A DNA stretch of 32,684 nt from Ureaplasma sp. Hg1 (GTDB taxonomy: Bacteria; Bacillota_I; Bacilli_A; Mycoplasmatales; Mycoplasmoidaceae), in the NCBI GenBank assembly GCA_021378535.1, contig JAACJV010000012.1, positions 1 to 32,684 of the forward strand, read 5' to 3'. Below, one piece after another: positions 9,964 to 19,996 of the stretch. The notes below the pieces were generated by a model. It had not been told where the DNA came from and ran no database searches. It worked only from the letters and a program-made list of their open reading frames with translations. Every line of letters begins with the position of its first letter. Within the stretch, counting starts at the first letter, position 1. A program made the position numbers and the translations under genes.

Positions 9964-10923
9964 ATGGGAAAAATTAATAAAGAAAAAGAAGTCGTTGTTA
10001 TCGGCTCAGGATTTGTAGGAACATCATTTATTCATAATTGTGTTAGCAGAAATATTGCAAGACATTATGGAATAATTGATATCGACAAAGAAAAAGCATA
10101 TGGTAACGTAATGGATTTTGAAGATGCTATTGCTACTAATGAATACCAAATCGATTTCAAAGAATATAATTATTCTAATTTAAAAGATGTTGATTTAATT
10201 GTTATTACGGCAGGTTTTAATCAAAAAGTAGGTCAAACTAGATTAGATCTATTAGAAAAAAACGTTAGTATTATAGCTGACATTGCTAAACAAGTAAAAA
10301 AATCTGGATTTTCAGGTATATCAATAATGGCAACAAATCCTGTTGACATAATGACACAAATATATCAAGAAGTAACCGGATTTGATTCTAGTAAAGTAAT
10401 TGATTCAGGAACATCATTAGACTCAGCAAGATTGCAATATTATATCGCAGAAAAATGTAAAGTTTCTCTTCGCGATGTATCAGCTTATGTTGTTGGAGAA
10501 CATGGTGATTCGTCAGTTTCTGTATTATCATCTGCAACTATCTCTGGAGTTAAATGAAATAGTTGAAGTGAAGAACACAAGAAATATATAACTGATACCG
10601 ATGCTGTTAGCACGCTAGTAAGACAAAGAGCTGGCGAAATCTACAAAAGAAAAAAACTAACTAATTTTGGAATAGGTTCATCATTAGCTGAATTAGCATT
10701 TGATATTTTAAATGATCAAAAAAGAATTCACTCTGTTGGAGTTAAACTAAAAGGTCAATATGGTTTTAAAGGATACTACTTTGGTACTCCTGCACTAATT
10801 GGTGCTGGTGGTATAGAAAAAATACTAGAAGTAGACCTTGATAATCACGAAACTGAATTAGTGAAAAAATCTTTTGAAGTTGTTGTGAAATCTGTTGAAT
10901 CTGCAAGAAAATTCATAAAATAA
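9964..10923 (+). CDS. ldh: L-lactate dehydrogenase
   Basis: This 319-residue cytoplasmic enzyme reduces pyruvate to L-lactate with NADH and regenerates NAD for glycolysis. The Rossmann motif GSGFVG is at residues 14-19. The substrate loop NQKVGQTRLDL carries Gln87 (the LDH rather than malate-type residue) and Arg93. ATNPVD contains Asn125, LDSAR contains Asp153 and Arg156, and GEHGDSS contains the catalytic His180. Length is normal for LDH. The Shine-Dalgarno AGGAG overlaps the MFS stop. A terminator follows directly. Confidence 0.95.
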
Positions 10924-10945
10924 GATTGAAGAATAACAAAAAAAT

Positions 10946-10978
10946 AAAAAGAGAGACTGTAAAAAGTCTTTCTTTTTT
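10946..10978. terminator. Bidirectional terminator between ldh and uvrB
   Basis: A 13-bp stem with one G-T pair (10946-10958 with 10965-10977, loop GTAAAA) has a run of six T on the + side and an A-rich flank giving T-runs on the - side. It lies 22 nt after the ldh stop and 6 nt from the uvrB stop, so it can serve both convergent operons. Confidence 0.8.
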
Positions 10979-10983
10979 GATGT

Positions 10984-12981
10984 CTATTTTTTTAATTTAT
11001 CTTTCTCAGCCTCTAATTCTAATACCATATCGCGTAAATCTGCAGCCCTTCGATAATCTTGTGTTTTGGCAGCTTGGAGCATATCCTTTTTTAATGAACG
11101 GATGGTGTCGTTTAAAAGTTTTTTACTTTTATTCGCACGACTAAGATAGACAGCAACATCTCGAACTGAGTCGTGGCCTTGGATATCTTGTCTAATAGCT
11201 TTTACAATTGTTGTAGGGGTTATATTATGATCTTTGTTATATTGAATTTGGATGTCCCGACGTCGTTGTGTCTCATCAATTGCAGTTTGCATTGCCTTAG
11301 TAATTGAATCACCATACATAATGACTCTACCATTAACATTTCGTGCTGCTCTCCCGATTGTTTGAATTAAAGATTTATCACTTCTAAAAAATCCAGGCTT
11401 ATCAGCATCAAAAATAGCTATCAATGAAACTTCAGGAACATCTAAACCTTCTCTTAATAAATTGATTCCAATAATGCAATCATAGATTCCTCTTCTTAAA
11501 TCATTAATAATTTTAGAACGTTCTAATGTTTTTAACTCACTATGAAGGTATGCGACCTTAAATTTTCGATTTTTCAAGTAACCTGCTAACTCTTCAGCCA
11601 TTCTAATGGTAAGAACCGTTACAAACGTTTTAGCGTTTGCGTTGACTTGCTTTTTAAGTTCTACAATTAAATCATCAATTTGATTTTTAGTAGGTCGGAT
11701 TTCGATGACAGGGTCAAGTAATCCTGTCGGACGAACAATTTGTTGTACAACAATGTTGTTTGCTTTATTGATTTCTCATTCATTGGGAGTAGCTGAAACC
11801 ATAATTGCTTTATCTATTTTTGATTCAAATTCCTCAAAGTTAAGAGGTCTATTATCTAAGGCAGATGGTAATCTAAAACCATAGTCAACAAGTGTTTGTT
11901 TACGCGAACGGTCTGTGTGATACATTCCTCTAATTTGCGGGATTGACATATGTGATTCATCCATTACAATTAATCATTTGTCTTCCAAATTGAAATAGTC
12001 GAAAAGTGTATAAGGAGTACTTCCTGCAGGTCTTAGTTCTAAATGTCTAGCGTAATTTTCTATTCCTGAACATACTCCAAATTCCTTAAGGGCTTCCATA
12101 TCATATCGGGTTCGTTGATCAATTCGTTGAGCTTCGATTAATTTATTTTCTTTATTAAAAAAGGCAATTCTTGTTTTTAATTCTTCAGTGATGAGTTTTG
12201 TTGATTCGTCTAAACGATCTCGATTCATAATATACTCATCAGCCGGTGCAACTACAAAAGTTTCTCATCTTTGAGTAACGGTACCTGTTAATGCGTCCAT
12301 GCAATCAATTGATTCAACTTCGTCACCATAAAGCGATACTCTAATAGTATATTGATCAGTATACCCTGGTGCAATTTCAAGGACATCACCTTTAATACGA
12401 AAAGTTCCAGGTTTTAAATCAATTTGATTACGCTGATAATTCAAACGAATTAAGCCTTCTTTAATTTGCTTAAGCGTTTTAGTTTTTCCTTTTGATAAAA
12501 TTAAACGATACTTTTCAAAATCTTCAGGAGCAACTGAAGCATAAATTGCAGCAACCGAAGCGACAACAATAACGTCATTACGATTAGCCAAAGAATTAAT
12601 TGTAGATAAACGTAACATTTCAATTTCCTGATTTGTTTGAGCTGTTTTTTCAATGTATGTATCAGTTCTAGGCATATAAGCTTCTGGTTGATAAAAATCA
12701 AAATAAGAAACATAATATTCAACACGATTGTTAGGGAATAATTCTTTTAATTCAACATATAATTGTCCAGCTAATGTCTTGTTATGTGCCATTACTAGCG
12801 TTTTTCTTTGAGTTTGTTGAATCACATTTGCTATTGTAAAGGTTTTACCAGTTCCGGTGGCACCCAATAAAACTTGAATTTTTTTATCTTCTTTAATACC
12901 TTGCATTAATTCCTTGATAGCCTGTGGTTGATCCCCTTTAGGAACCATTTCTGTTACCATCTCAAATTGATGTCTTTCCAT
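10984..12981 (-). CDS. uvrB: Excinuclease ABC subunit B
   Basis: This 665-residue DNA-repair helicase-like protein receives damaged DNA from UvrA and recruits UvrC for incision. Walker A GATGTGKT is at residues 40-47. The beta-hairpin region [20 protein letters not shown] is present, as are the Walker B-type MDESH (about 340), the GRAARN helicase motif, and a C-terminal UVR coiled coil ([16 protein letters not shown]). ATG at 12981 is preferred over an in-frame GTG at 12993 because AAGGTGG stands 8 nt before the ATG. Trp codons are TGA. Confidence 0.96.
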
Positions 12982-13094
12982 TATATTGTCCACCTTTTTA
13001 GATTTTTATTATTAATAGCAAATGAATTATAATTAATTATAAACATACTAAATGTGTTGTATGGTGTAATATCATTATCAATTATTTAATTTTT

Positions 13095-13135
13095 AAAAAA
13101 TAACTTCAACTAAATAAAATTAGTTAGAAGTTATT
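13095..13135 (-). terminator. Terminator of the dnaX-ybaB-recR operon
   Basis: Read on the - strand, a 15-bp stem with a single bulged base (arms 13099-13113 and 13120-13135) is followed by six T. It begins 6 nt after the recR stop codon. Confidence 0.7.
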
Positions 13136-13140
13136 AATTA

Positions 13141-13743
13141 TTAAAATTTTATTTTACGCTTGTTATTAAGTGCTTGCTTTAATGTTTCATCATCGGCATA
13201 ATCCACATTAGAATTCATTGGTAAACCAAATCCGATACGAAACACATTAACTTTTGTTGGTTTCAAAAGATTATAAATATATTCAGCTGTCATTTCACCA
13301 TCATGTGTATAATTGGTAGCAATTATAACTTCTTGAATATTTTGTTTTTCTACTCGCTTTAACAGACTATCTAAATTAGTATGTTGAACTAAAACATTTT
13401 TACGAATTGATAATTCGCCATGCGTTACATGGTATAAACCATCAAACAAATTACTTGATTCAAAGCGATCTAAATCTTCTGATGTAGCAACGACACAAAT
13501 TTTTGTTTTATCGCGATCAGGATTAATACAAATTGAACATATGTCATCGCTCGATATATTTCCGCATTCTTTACATAATTTTATCTTCTCTTTAGCATCA
13601 ACTAAACGTTTTGCAAAATTATCAACGTACTTTTTATCTTGATTTACAATATGATAAGCTCATTTTTTAGCATTTTTGCTACCAACGCCTGGTAATGATT
13701 TAAAAGCATCAACAAGATGTTCAAATTCACTTGGTTTTATCAT
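13141..13743 (-). CDS. recR: Recombination mediator RecR
   Basis: This 200-residue protein helps load RecA in the RecFOR pathway. An N-terminal helix-hairpin-helix (LPGVGSKNAKKWAYHI) is followed by a four-cysteine zinc finger (Cys57, Cys60, Cys69, Cys72). A Toprim domain includes CVVATSEDLDRFE and ATNYTHDGEMTAEYI, where most RecR have ATNPT..GEATA. The ATG at 13743 is 4 nt after the ybaB stop. Length equals the Bacillus protein. It is the last gene of dnaX-ybaB-recR, an order conserved across bacteria. Confidence 0.95.
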
Positions 13744-13747
13744 TAGT

Positions 13748-14050
13748 CTAGAACATACCTGCAGTTGCTGGACCAGCAATTTTTTGACTTAATTCATTTT
13801 TTCCGCTTGTTGTTTCACTAACTGCTTGATTAATAGCAGTTTGAATAACATCTTGCAAGGTATCTATATCGTCAGGATCAACAACATCTTTATTGATTAC
13901 AATGTCTTTGATTTCTAAACTTCCCATAATTTTAATTTGAACTAATCCTTTATAATCAAATTCAAATTCTTGTGAATCGTATTCACCTAATTTTTTTTGC
14001 ATAGATTTTTGAATTTTTTGGGCTTCCGCCATTAATTTTTGAATATTCAT
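13748..14050 (-). CDS. ybaB: YbaB/EbfC family nucleoid-associated protein
   Basis: This is a 100-residue cytoplasmic DNA-binding protein of the YbaB/EbfC family. It starts with the typical coiled-coil helix (MNIQKLMAEAQKIQKSMQKK). Beta strands with VQIKIMGSLEIKDIVINKDVV follow, and then a C-terminal helix. It lies between dnaX and recR as in most bacteria, with 12 nt to the dnaX stop and 4 nt to the recR start. The SD is AGGAG. Confidence 0.95.
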   Translation of the reverse strand: MNIQKLMAEAQKIQKSMQKKLGEYDSQEFEFDYKGLVQIKIMGSLEIKDIVINKDVVDPDDIDTLQDVIQTAINQAVSETTSGKNELSQKIAGPATAGMF

Positions 14051-14062
14051 TAAATATCACTC

Positions 14063-15865
14063 CTATTTTTCAATTACTACATTATCGCCTAGAATTTCTA
14101 AAACCTTTTGTTTGCTATGGTTAGTTTCTTCCAATAATGCTTTTATATCATTAATTCTAACATCACTACGTGATTTGTTAGAACTTAATTCTTTTTTATA
14201 AATTTTAGTTAACTCACGAGCTTCTTTTTTAGTAACGCCTATAACATTTTGAATATAACCAAATTCCTTTTTAAAAAAGACTATGAATTCTTTTTTCATG
14301 GAACAACTATTAAAACGTCTTACAGTAATTTCCGTTTCAAAAAGTAAAACGGATCCATTTTTACTTGCAACAAGGAATTTCGTAGCTTCCGATAACGTAC
14401 CCGCAACAATCGGTAAAACAACTGCTGATTCTTGAATTTCATCTAAGGTATTGTTAAGTGATGCTTTAATATCATTATCATTATTATGAGCAATAGCAAG
14501 AAATTCATCGCGGCAATCCTTTGGTTCAAACTTAACCATTTGTGTAGCTTTAATATTTATTGGTGCATCATCTTGTTCTAGGAAAGCTGTAATTTCTTTC
14601 GGAATAACATTAGGTTCGTCATTTGTAACAACTATTGCTGGAGTCTTTCGTGTTCTTGTTGTAAACATGTTTACAGAGAAATGTGGGCGTTCCATTACTT
14701 TATTATACTTTGCCGGCTTTTGTACAACAGGTTGACTAATAGTCACATTATCTTGAGTAGTGTTAATTTGCGGATGAACACTAGCGTTAATATAACGATA
14801 ATTAATTGATTTAAGACTTAGTAATTCAAAATAAAACCTAGTATCATTAGAAAACCTAATTTTATTCAAACCTTCACTTCAAATTTCAATTAAATGCAAA
14901 GCCTGAATGGGATTAATTAAAATTTGTAATATATCTTTTTCACTAGTCCATTTTAAAAGTTTGATATTTTTAGTTTCACTATAAATTACCTTATCCATCA
15001 AAATTCCAATTAAATCCTTTGCTAAAATTTCGAAATTAGCACCTTGCGATTCATAATTATTAATTTGTTCAATAACATAATCACTCTTTTTGCCAACTAA
15101 AGCATTTAAAAATTTTATTTTATTTACTATATCAATAAGTCCAAAAACTAGATTAATAGAGCCAATATCTATTTTATTAGCACTGAAGACACTCATTTGA
15201 TCTAAAATACTTAGTGCATCTCGTCCAGCCCCATCGGCTAATTCTACAATCTTATCAAGAGCGTCTAAGTCGATACTTATTTTTTCTTTTTGAGCACAGC
15301 TTTGAATCATTTTTTTAAGGTCTTTAGGTGACAACTTACTAAAATCGTAACGTTGGCAACGGCTTACGATGGTAATAGGTATTTTATGAAATTCTGTTGT
15401 AGCAAAGACAAAAACAACGTGCTTAGGTGGTTCTTCAATTGTTTTTAATAATGCATTTCATGAACTTGTCGAAAGCATATGCGCTTCATCAATAATATAG
15501 ATTTTATAATTTAACATTGAAGGTAAATAAGGCACAGTATCAATAATGTTACGCACTTCAGCGACCCCACTATTACTTGCGGCATCTAGTTCAATAATAT
15601 CTAGTGTCTCGTTATTATTGATAGATAAACAGCTTTTACATTTATTACAAGCATCACCTTTTTTAGGAGATTCACAATTAATTGCTTTAGCAAATATTTT
15701 AGCTATTGAAGTTTTTCCAATGCCGCGAGGTCCACTAAAAATATAAGCATGATTAATATTGCCTCTTTCAATAGAGTTCAATAGAGTTTGTACAACATGT
15801 TCTTGTCCGTATAGTTCCTTAAAATTATTGGGTCTATATTTTCGATAAAGTGCTTTTTGAGACAT
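14063..15865 (-). CDS. dnaX: DNA polymerase III subunit gamma/tau
   Basis: This 600-residue clamp-loader ATPase loads the sliding clamp at replication forks. Walker A GPRGIGKT is at residues 45-52. Zinc-binding cysteines are 64, 73, 76 and 79, DEAH is at 126-129, and an SRCQRYDF sensor/arginine-finger motif follows. The C-terminal 250 residues are a poorly conserved tau-like region. Two TGA codons (Trp) split the gene under the standard code. The ATG at 15865 has AAGGA upstream. A - strand TATAAT at 15901-15906 is a likely promoter. Confidence 0.95.
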
Positions 15866-15900
15866 TGTTATTAATCCTTAAATTTATATTTGTTATATAT

Positions 15901-15906
15901 ATTATA
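15901..15906 (-). promoter_or_regulatory. dnaX: Candidate -10 box of dnaX-ybaB-recR
   Basis: TATAAT on the - strand, placing the transcription start near 15894 and leaving a leader of about 29 nt with the AAGGA site. No -35 box is recognised. Confidence 0.45.
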
Positions 15907-16161
15907 TATGATATAAAATATTATCTACTTTTTTATTATTCTTTACAATCATTTAAAATAAATTTCTGTCCTTCTATAAAGTTTAGGAATCATTATTATA
16001 AAAGATAGTGTATTGTTTCACTTATATTCATAGGTTATTTTCAAAATTATAATTTTTAAAAAACAAGTAAATTAGTGGACGTAATAATAATTTTAAGGTT
16101 TAATCAACTCGGTACATTAATCATACTTTATTAAGTATTTATTTTTATTGAACTTAGGTTT
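15907..16161. other. Divergent intergenic region dnaX / 113-residue gene
   Basis: AT-rich sequence with no gene seen. In Bacillus the 4.5S RNA gene lies near dnaX. No GC-rich hairpin resembling it is visible here. Confidence 0.4.
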
Positions 16162-16188
16162 ATTAATATATATGATTAATATATTAAT
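16162..16188 (+). promoter_or_regulatory. Palindrome over the -10 box of the 113-residue gene
   Basis: A 10-bp perfect inverted repeat (16162-16171 with 16179-16188, 7-nt centre) overlaps TATGAT (16171-16176). That box would start transcription near 16183, 32 nt before the ATG. The layout, a palindrome centred on TATGAT, is like the one at 7668-7710. Confidence 0.4.
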
Positions 16189-16214
16189 TTACAACATACA
16201 TTAGGAGGTGCAAT

Positions 16215-16556
16215 ATGCATTCTATTGAAAAATTATTAATAGCTAAAAAGCAGCTACAAACTTATATTAACGAACAAGATAATCTAGATCTTGAAGTTAT
16301 TCAAAAGTATAAAGCAGAAGTTAAAAGCATTGAAAAAATTGCTGAAAAGGATTTGGAAAGACTAGCTAGCGTTGGTAAATTTGAACCATCATTTTTTAAT
16401 GATAATGGTAAATTCATTTATCGAATTAACGGGTTTGAAGTATCTAAGCAAGAATATCATAACTTTTGACAAGCAGCACAACAACATAGTAAAAATTCTG
16501 AAAATCGTTTCTTTGATTTAATAAGTTGAAGTGATGAAAAATTAGAAGAAGAATAA
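16215..16556 (+). CDS. Hypothetical protein, 113 residues
   Basis: The product is not recognised. The ATG at 16215 follows a full Shine-Dalgarno, AGGAGGTG. The product is soluble and charged. A predicted coiled-coil-like helix (residues 1-50) is followed by a short segment with aromatic residues (FIYRINGFEVSKQEYHNFW) and an acidic tail. Two Trp are TGA. No Cys, signal peptide or membrane segment is present. It is monocistronic, with its own promoter and a strong terminator, and divergent from dnaX. Confidence 0.8.
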
Positions 16557-16598
16557 AAACTCATTCCTATAAATTAAATTTTATGGAAAAAATAACTT

Positions 16599-16626
16599 AA
16601 AAGTCTAGCCGCAGCTAGACTTTTTT
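16599..16626 (+). terminator. Intrinsic terminator
   Basis: A perfect 11-bp stem (16599-16609 with 16614-16624, loop CGCA) with GC pairs next to the loop is followed by a T-run to 16626. It lies 42 nt past the stop of the 113-residue gene. Confidence 0.9.
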
Positions 16627-16779
16627 CATTGCTTAATAAATAAAAAATTAGATTCTATATTAAATTATTTTTATTCTCAATTTAATATTAACCATTTATT
16701 TAAAGGTTATTTACTTCTGTTAGATTAATTCATTAGTAACATTTTTTTCGTTCTATGGAATTTAAATTTTATTATAAGA

Positions 16780-16785
16780 TATAAT
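16780..16785 (+). promoter_or_regulatory. -10 box of a leaderless transcript
   Basis: TATAAT ends exactly 6 nt before the ATG at 16792, which would itself be the first transcribed base. No Shine-Dalgarno is present. The same spacing is seen before 29056 and 31023. Confidence 0.6.
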
Positions 16786-16791
16786 AAAATC

Positions 16792-17454
16792 ATGAACATT
16801 AATAGCATTACCATTCTTGTAGCTGTTCTAATTGGATTAACTGTTGTTATAGTTAGTTTTATTATTTTTTACAGCAGATTAAAGAAAACCAAGTTTGTCT
16901 TTAACGAAAAACCAACGATGAAAAAACGTAATTATTATCAAATCATTAGTTTAGCAAGAATGCTAAACATTTTTCAATGATGCCAAGAAAATAATTTGCA
17001 GCATCATTTTAATTTTATAATGGTTGAATTAAGTGGCCGCAAGGATATAAAAGAAATTCCCGAATATTTGTCTTGACTACAAAATTATAATCATAAAAAA
17101 TTAACACGAAAACAAATTTTAAAATATTCTTTACAATTATATAAAGATTTAGAAAAACGTTTAACTATTTTTGAGAAATTATTAAATGATATGATTGAAA
17201 CAGCTCAAAAAAATAATCAAAATAACGATGAAACCAATAATCTACGTGATTGTATTACAGAAGCTAAGAAAAAAATAAAAATAATATTACGCTCTCCAAA
17301 AAAGAGGGCAATTAAGGATCAACTTTGAGATATTGATCATAATGTTATAAGTTTATTTAGTCTAATCTCACGAGATCACCCATATTTTCTTAAAATTGAG
17401 ATCGAGATTGTATTTGTACATATTATTATGGAGATGCTAATTCAAATTTATTAA
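16792..17454 (+). CDS. Hypothetical single-pass membrane protein, 220 residues
   Basis: The product is not recognised. One N-terminal membrane segment (about residues 6-28, ITILVAVLIGLTVVIVSFII) has few residues ahead of it. A basic segment and then a largely helical, Lys/Asn-rich soluble domain follow (about 30-220). The long helix around 100-165 (LQLYKDLEKRLTIFEKLLND) could be coiled coil. Trp codons are mostly TGA. No ribosome binding site is seen; the ATG sits at the expected transcription start. It ends tail-to-tail with the repeat gene, with only 8 nt between the stop codons. Confidence 0.75.
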
Positions 17455-17462
17455 ACTTAATT

Positions 17463-18887
17463 TTAAGCAACAATTGAAGCTGATTTTAGTTTCTTAGTTT
17501 TCTTTTCATCAGACTTATCTAATTTTTCATCAGTTTGAATTTTAGCAGTTTTCCTTTTTAAACCGAATCGTTTAGTAGGTATTAATTTAATAGTCTTTGC
17601 TTTAGCTTCCACATCAAGTTGTTTAGTGGGGTGCAGCTTTGCAGTCTTTGCTTTAGCTTCCACATTAAGTGGCTTAGTAGGTATTAATTTAACAGTTTTT
17701 GCTTTAGCTTCCACATCAAGTTGTTTAGTAGGGTGTAGTTTTACTGTTTTTGCTTTAGCTTCCACGTCTAGTTGTTTAGTAGGGTGCAGCTTTACAGTCT
17801 TCGCTTTAGCTTCCACATTAAGTGGCTTAGTAGGTATTAATTTAACAGTCTTAGCTTTAGCTTCCACATCAAGTTGTTTAGTAGGGTGTAGTTTTACTGT
17901 TTTTGCTTTAGCTTCCACGTCTAGTTGTTTAGTAGGGTGCAGCTTTACAGCCTTCGCTTTAGCTTCCACATTAAGTGGCTTAGTAGGTATTAATTTAATA
18001 GTCTTTGCTTTAGCTTCCACATCTAGTTGTTTAGTTTTGCGCAATTTACTTGTTTTAGCAATAGTTGTAGTATTTGTGTTACTTTCATCGTCAGTAATAT
18101 TTTTTACTTTTTGTTTTTTATCGTCTAAAAAAATTTTACTATTGGTTTTTTCAATTGATTTTATTAGGTCCTTTTGTTTGGTGTTAAGAATACGTAATTT
18201 ATCCTTCTCGATTTCAAACCTATTTGATTTAACAACTGCCACCTTTTTATAATATAAAACATTTGAATTCAACTCTGGAAGTAAATCATTTATTTTATCT
18301 ACTTTTTTTTGTCGTCATCATGAGTCACTTTTTGATTCAGTTGTTTTTAAACTTTCTTTTTGAGTTTTAAAAAATTTTTTAGAATCAACAACCCGTTCCT
18401 TATATTCCTTAGAATCGTGAGCAATTAAATCAATATTTTTTTCAAGTTTGATTATTTCCTTTTTGTTAGCATTAAAGCGTAATAATTGTTTAAATCAAAT
18501 TGGATCTGGAATTTCTACTAGATTTACTCTAAATTGTTTTCTTAATGCAATTAAAATAGGGTCAAATAATTCAAAACACTTTTTCTTTGTTAGGAATACT
18601 ATTAATGTATCAACTAAATTAGCTTTCTTGCATTCAATTCATCCACTCTTCCACACGTCTGAAGATTTAAATTTTAAATGTCCATAATATTCACCAACAC
18701 TTTTCCCAATAAGCCGATATTCCTGCACTTCTTTAGAAGGATTTAATGAACATTTAGGTGTGAAATATTTTATGTCATATCTAACAGGAACTTCGTGGCG
18801 TACTAATGTAAGGCTATATTTTAATAGAATTTTCTTTGGTGACAATTTAACTTCAATGATTATTTCATGATAGATATTAAATTCCAT
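17463..18887 (-). CDS. Hypothetical Lys/Ala-rich protein with nested 17-residue repeats
   Basis: The product (474 residues) is not recognised. TGA as Trp joins what would otherwise be fragments. Residues 1-160 form a non-repetitive, probably folded part with no signal peptide or membrane segment. Residues 160-284 are charged linker. Residues 285-437 are nine copies of a 17-residue unit (consensus TKQLDVEAKAKTVKLHP), with a degenerate tenth to 454 and a basic tail ending KLKSASIVA. Start ATG 18887 follows TAGGGGGA, and a - strand TATAAT is at 18912-18917. The basic repeats could bind nucleic acid or polyanions, which is inference only. Confidence 0.8.
17577..18035 (-). repeat. Nine 51-bp tandem repeats with a 153-bp higher-order period
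   Basis: These are in-frame coding repeats of 51 bp. Three unit types alternate: QLD..LIP, PLN..LHP and QLD..LHP. The order gives a 153-bp (three-unit) period repeated about three times. A tenth unit (17526-17576) has decayed. Near-identity at the DNA level points to recent expansion. Confidence 0.92.
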
Positions 18888-18911
18888 AAATCCCCCTACA
18901 TTGATGTTTTA

Positions 18912-18917
18912 ATTATA
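18912..18917 (-). promoter_or_regulatory. Candidate -10 box of the repeat gene
   Basis: TATAAT on the - strand, about 25 nt ahead of the ATG at 18887, leaving a short leader containing the GGGGG ribosome binding site. Confidence 0.45.
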
Positions 18918-19307
18918 ATTTTTTTAGAAATAAACGGAGATTTAATATTTAAAAAAGGATAGAAATACAACATTTTATTAAAAAAAAGTTTAAATACCAT
19001 ACATTAAAGTATAAGAACAACTATTTTTAAAATCCAAATTTGTTAAATAATACTAATGAAAATTTATTATATTTTTACCAATTAAATCAATTTTTAAATA
19101 ATGTGCAAATAATTTAGAAATGTTACTTATAACCTTAGATACAAACGGGATTATACTATTTTGATAATAAATAAATTACGAAATAATTAGAAAAAATTAA
19201 TTAGAGATATCTAATTAATTTTTAATAGATAATTATATAAAATTTTCAATGATTTATCCATATATTTAGATATTTTGTTTTTACATTACATTTTATTGTT
19301 AAAATAG
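18918..19307. other. Divergent intergenic region with a terminator-like hairpin
   Basis: No gene is seen. A perfect 13-bp stem (19192-19204 with 19211-19223), extendable by one A-T pair and with a run of five T, stands between two divergently oriented genes where a terminator has no upstream gene to serve. Confidence 0.55.
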
Positions 19308-19313
19308 TATAAT
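19308..19313 (+). promoter_or_regulatory. upp: Candidate -10 box of upp
   Basis: TATAAT, with transcription expected from about 19320, leaving an 18-nt leader containing AAGGAG. ATTACA at 19285-19290, 17 nt upstream, is a weak -35 candidate. Confidence 0.5.
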
Positions 19314-19337
19314 TAAGTTAATCATAAGGAGAATAAT

Positions 19338-19958
19338 ATGCACAAAATAATTAATCACCCACTAGTGAAGGATAAATTAACTAGAATGCGAAAGGAAGAC
19401 ACTACCGTTACTGCCTTTAGATCAAATTTAGAGGAGTTAACACAATTAATGGTTTATGAGGCTACAAAAAACTATGCTATTTGTGAATTACCTATTACAA
19501 CTCCGGTTGGACGAACAACTGGTTATAAATTACGTGACAAGATAAATATAGTACCAATCCTTAGAGCGGGATTAGGCATGGCTGATGGCGTTAAGTCTTT
19601 AATTCCAACAGCTTCTATTGGGCATATTGGGTTATATCGTGATGAAGAAACACTAAAGCCAATTAAATATTATTCTAAATTTCCTAAAAATATTTCTGAA
19701 GCAAATGTTTTGGTGTTAGATCCGATGTTAGCAACTGGTGGAAGTGCTATAGAGGCTATTAATATTGTTAAGGAAAAAAACCCGAAATCGATTCAATTTA
19801 TAGCAATTGTTGCTGCACCGGAAGGTTTAGCTGCCCTTGAAAAAGCGCACCCGGATGTTGAAATATATTTAGCAGATTTAGATCAAAAATTAGATAAAAA
19901 CGGATATATAGTTCCAGGTTTAGGAGATGCTGGGGATAGGATTTTTGGTACTAAATAG
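19338..19958 (+). CDS. upp: Uracil phosphoribosyltransferase
   Basis: This 206-residue cytoplasmic enzyme makes UMP from uracil and PRPP. The PRPP-binding motif LDPMLATGGSA is at residues 127-137. The uracil-binding C-terminus GLGDAGDRIFGTK is at 194-206. PILRAGLGM is also typical. Length is that of the family. The start follows AAGGAG. It is the pyrimidine counterpart of the hpt salvage route in this window. The next gene begins 38 nt downstream and may be cotranscribed. Confidence 0.97.
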   Translation: MHKIINHPLVKDKLTRMRKEDTTVTAFRSNLEELTQLMVYEATKNYAICELPITTPVGRTTGYKLRDKINIVPILRAGLGMADGVKSLIPTASIGHIGLYRDEETLKPIKYYSKFPKNISEANVLVLDPMLATGGSAIEAINIVKEKNPKSIQFIAIVAAPEGLAALEKAHPDVEIYLADLDQKLDKNGYIVPGLGDAGDRIFGTK

Positions 19959-19996
19959 TAAATACCTATGAAAATTTTAGTAGAAGGCGAGTGTTA

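Noticed and set aside
9964-10923. Malate dehydrogenase instead of lactate dehydrogenase
   Set aside because: The specificity position in the substrate loop is Gln87 (NQKVGQTR), the lactate dehydrogenase residue, not Arg.
15866-16214. Possible 4.5S (SRP) RNA gene upstream of dnaX, by analogy with Bacillus
   Set aside because: No GC-rich hairpin or conserved GGAA/GNRA-type SRP core is visible in this AT-rich spacer.
17577-18035. CRISPR-like array
   Set aside because: The repeats are contiguous, in frame and without unique spacers; they encode a protein repeat, and no cas genes are near.
17626-18252. A 208-residue open frame on the + strand across the repeat array
   Set aside because: It is the antisense shadow of the 51-bp repeats: the unit length is divisible by three, so an open antisense frame stays open through all copies. 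It lacks a ribosome binding site.
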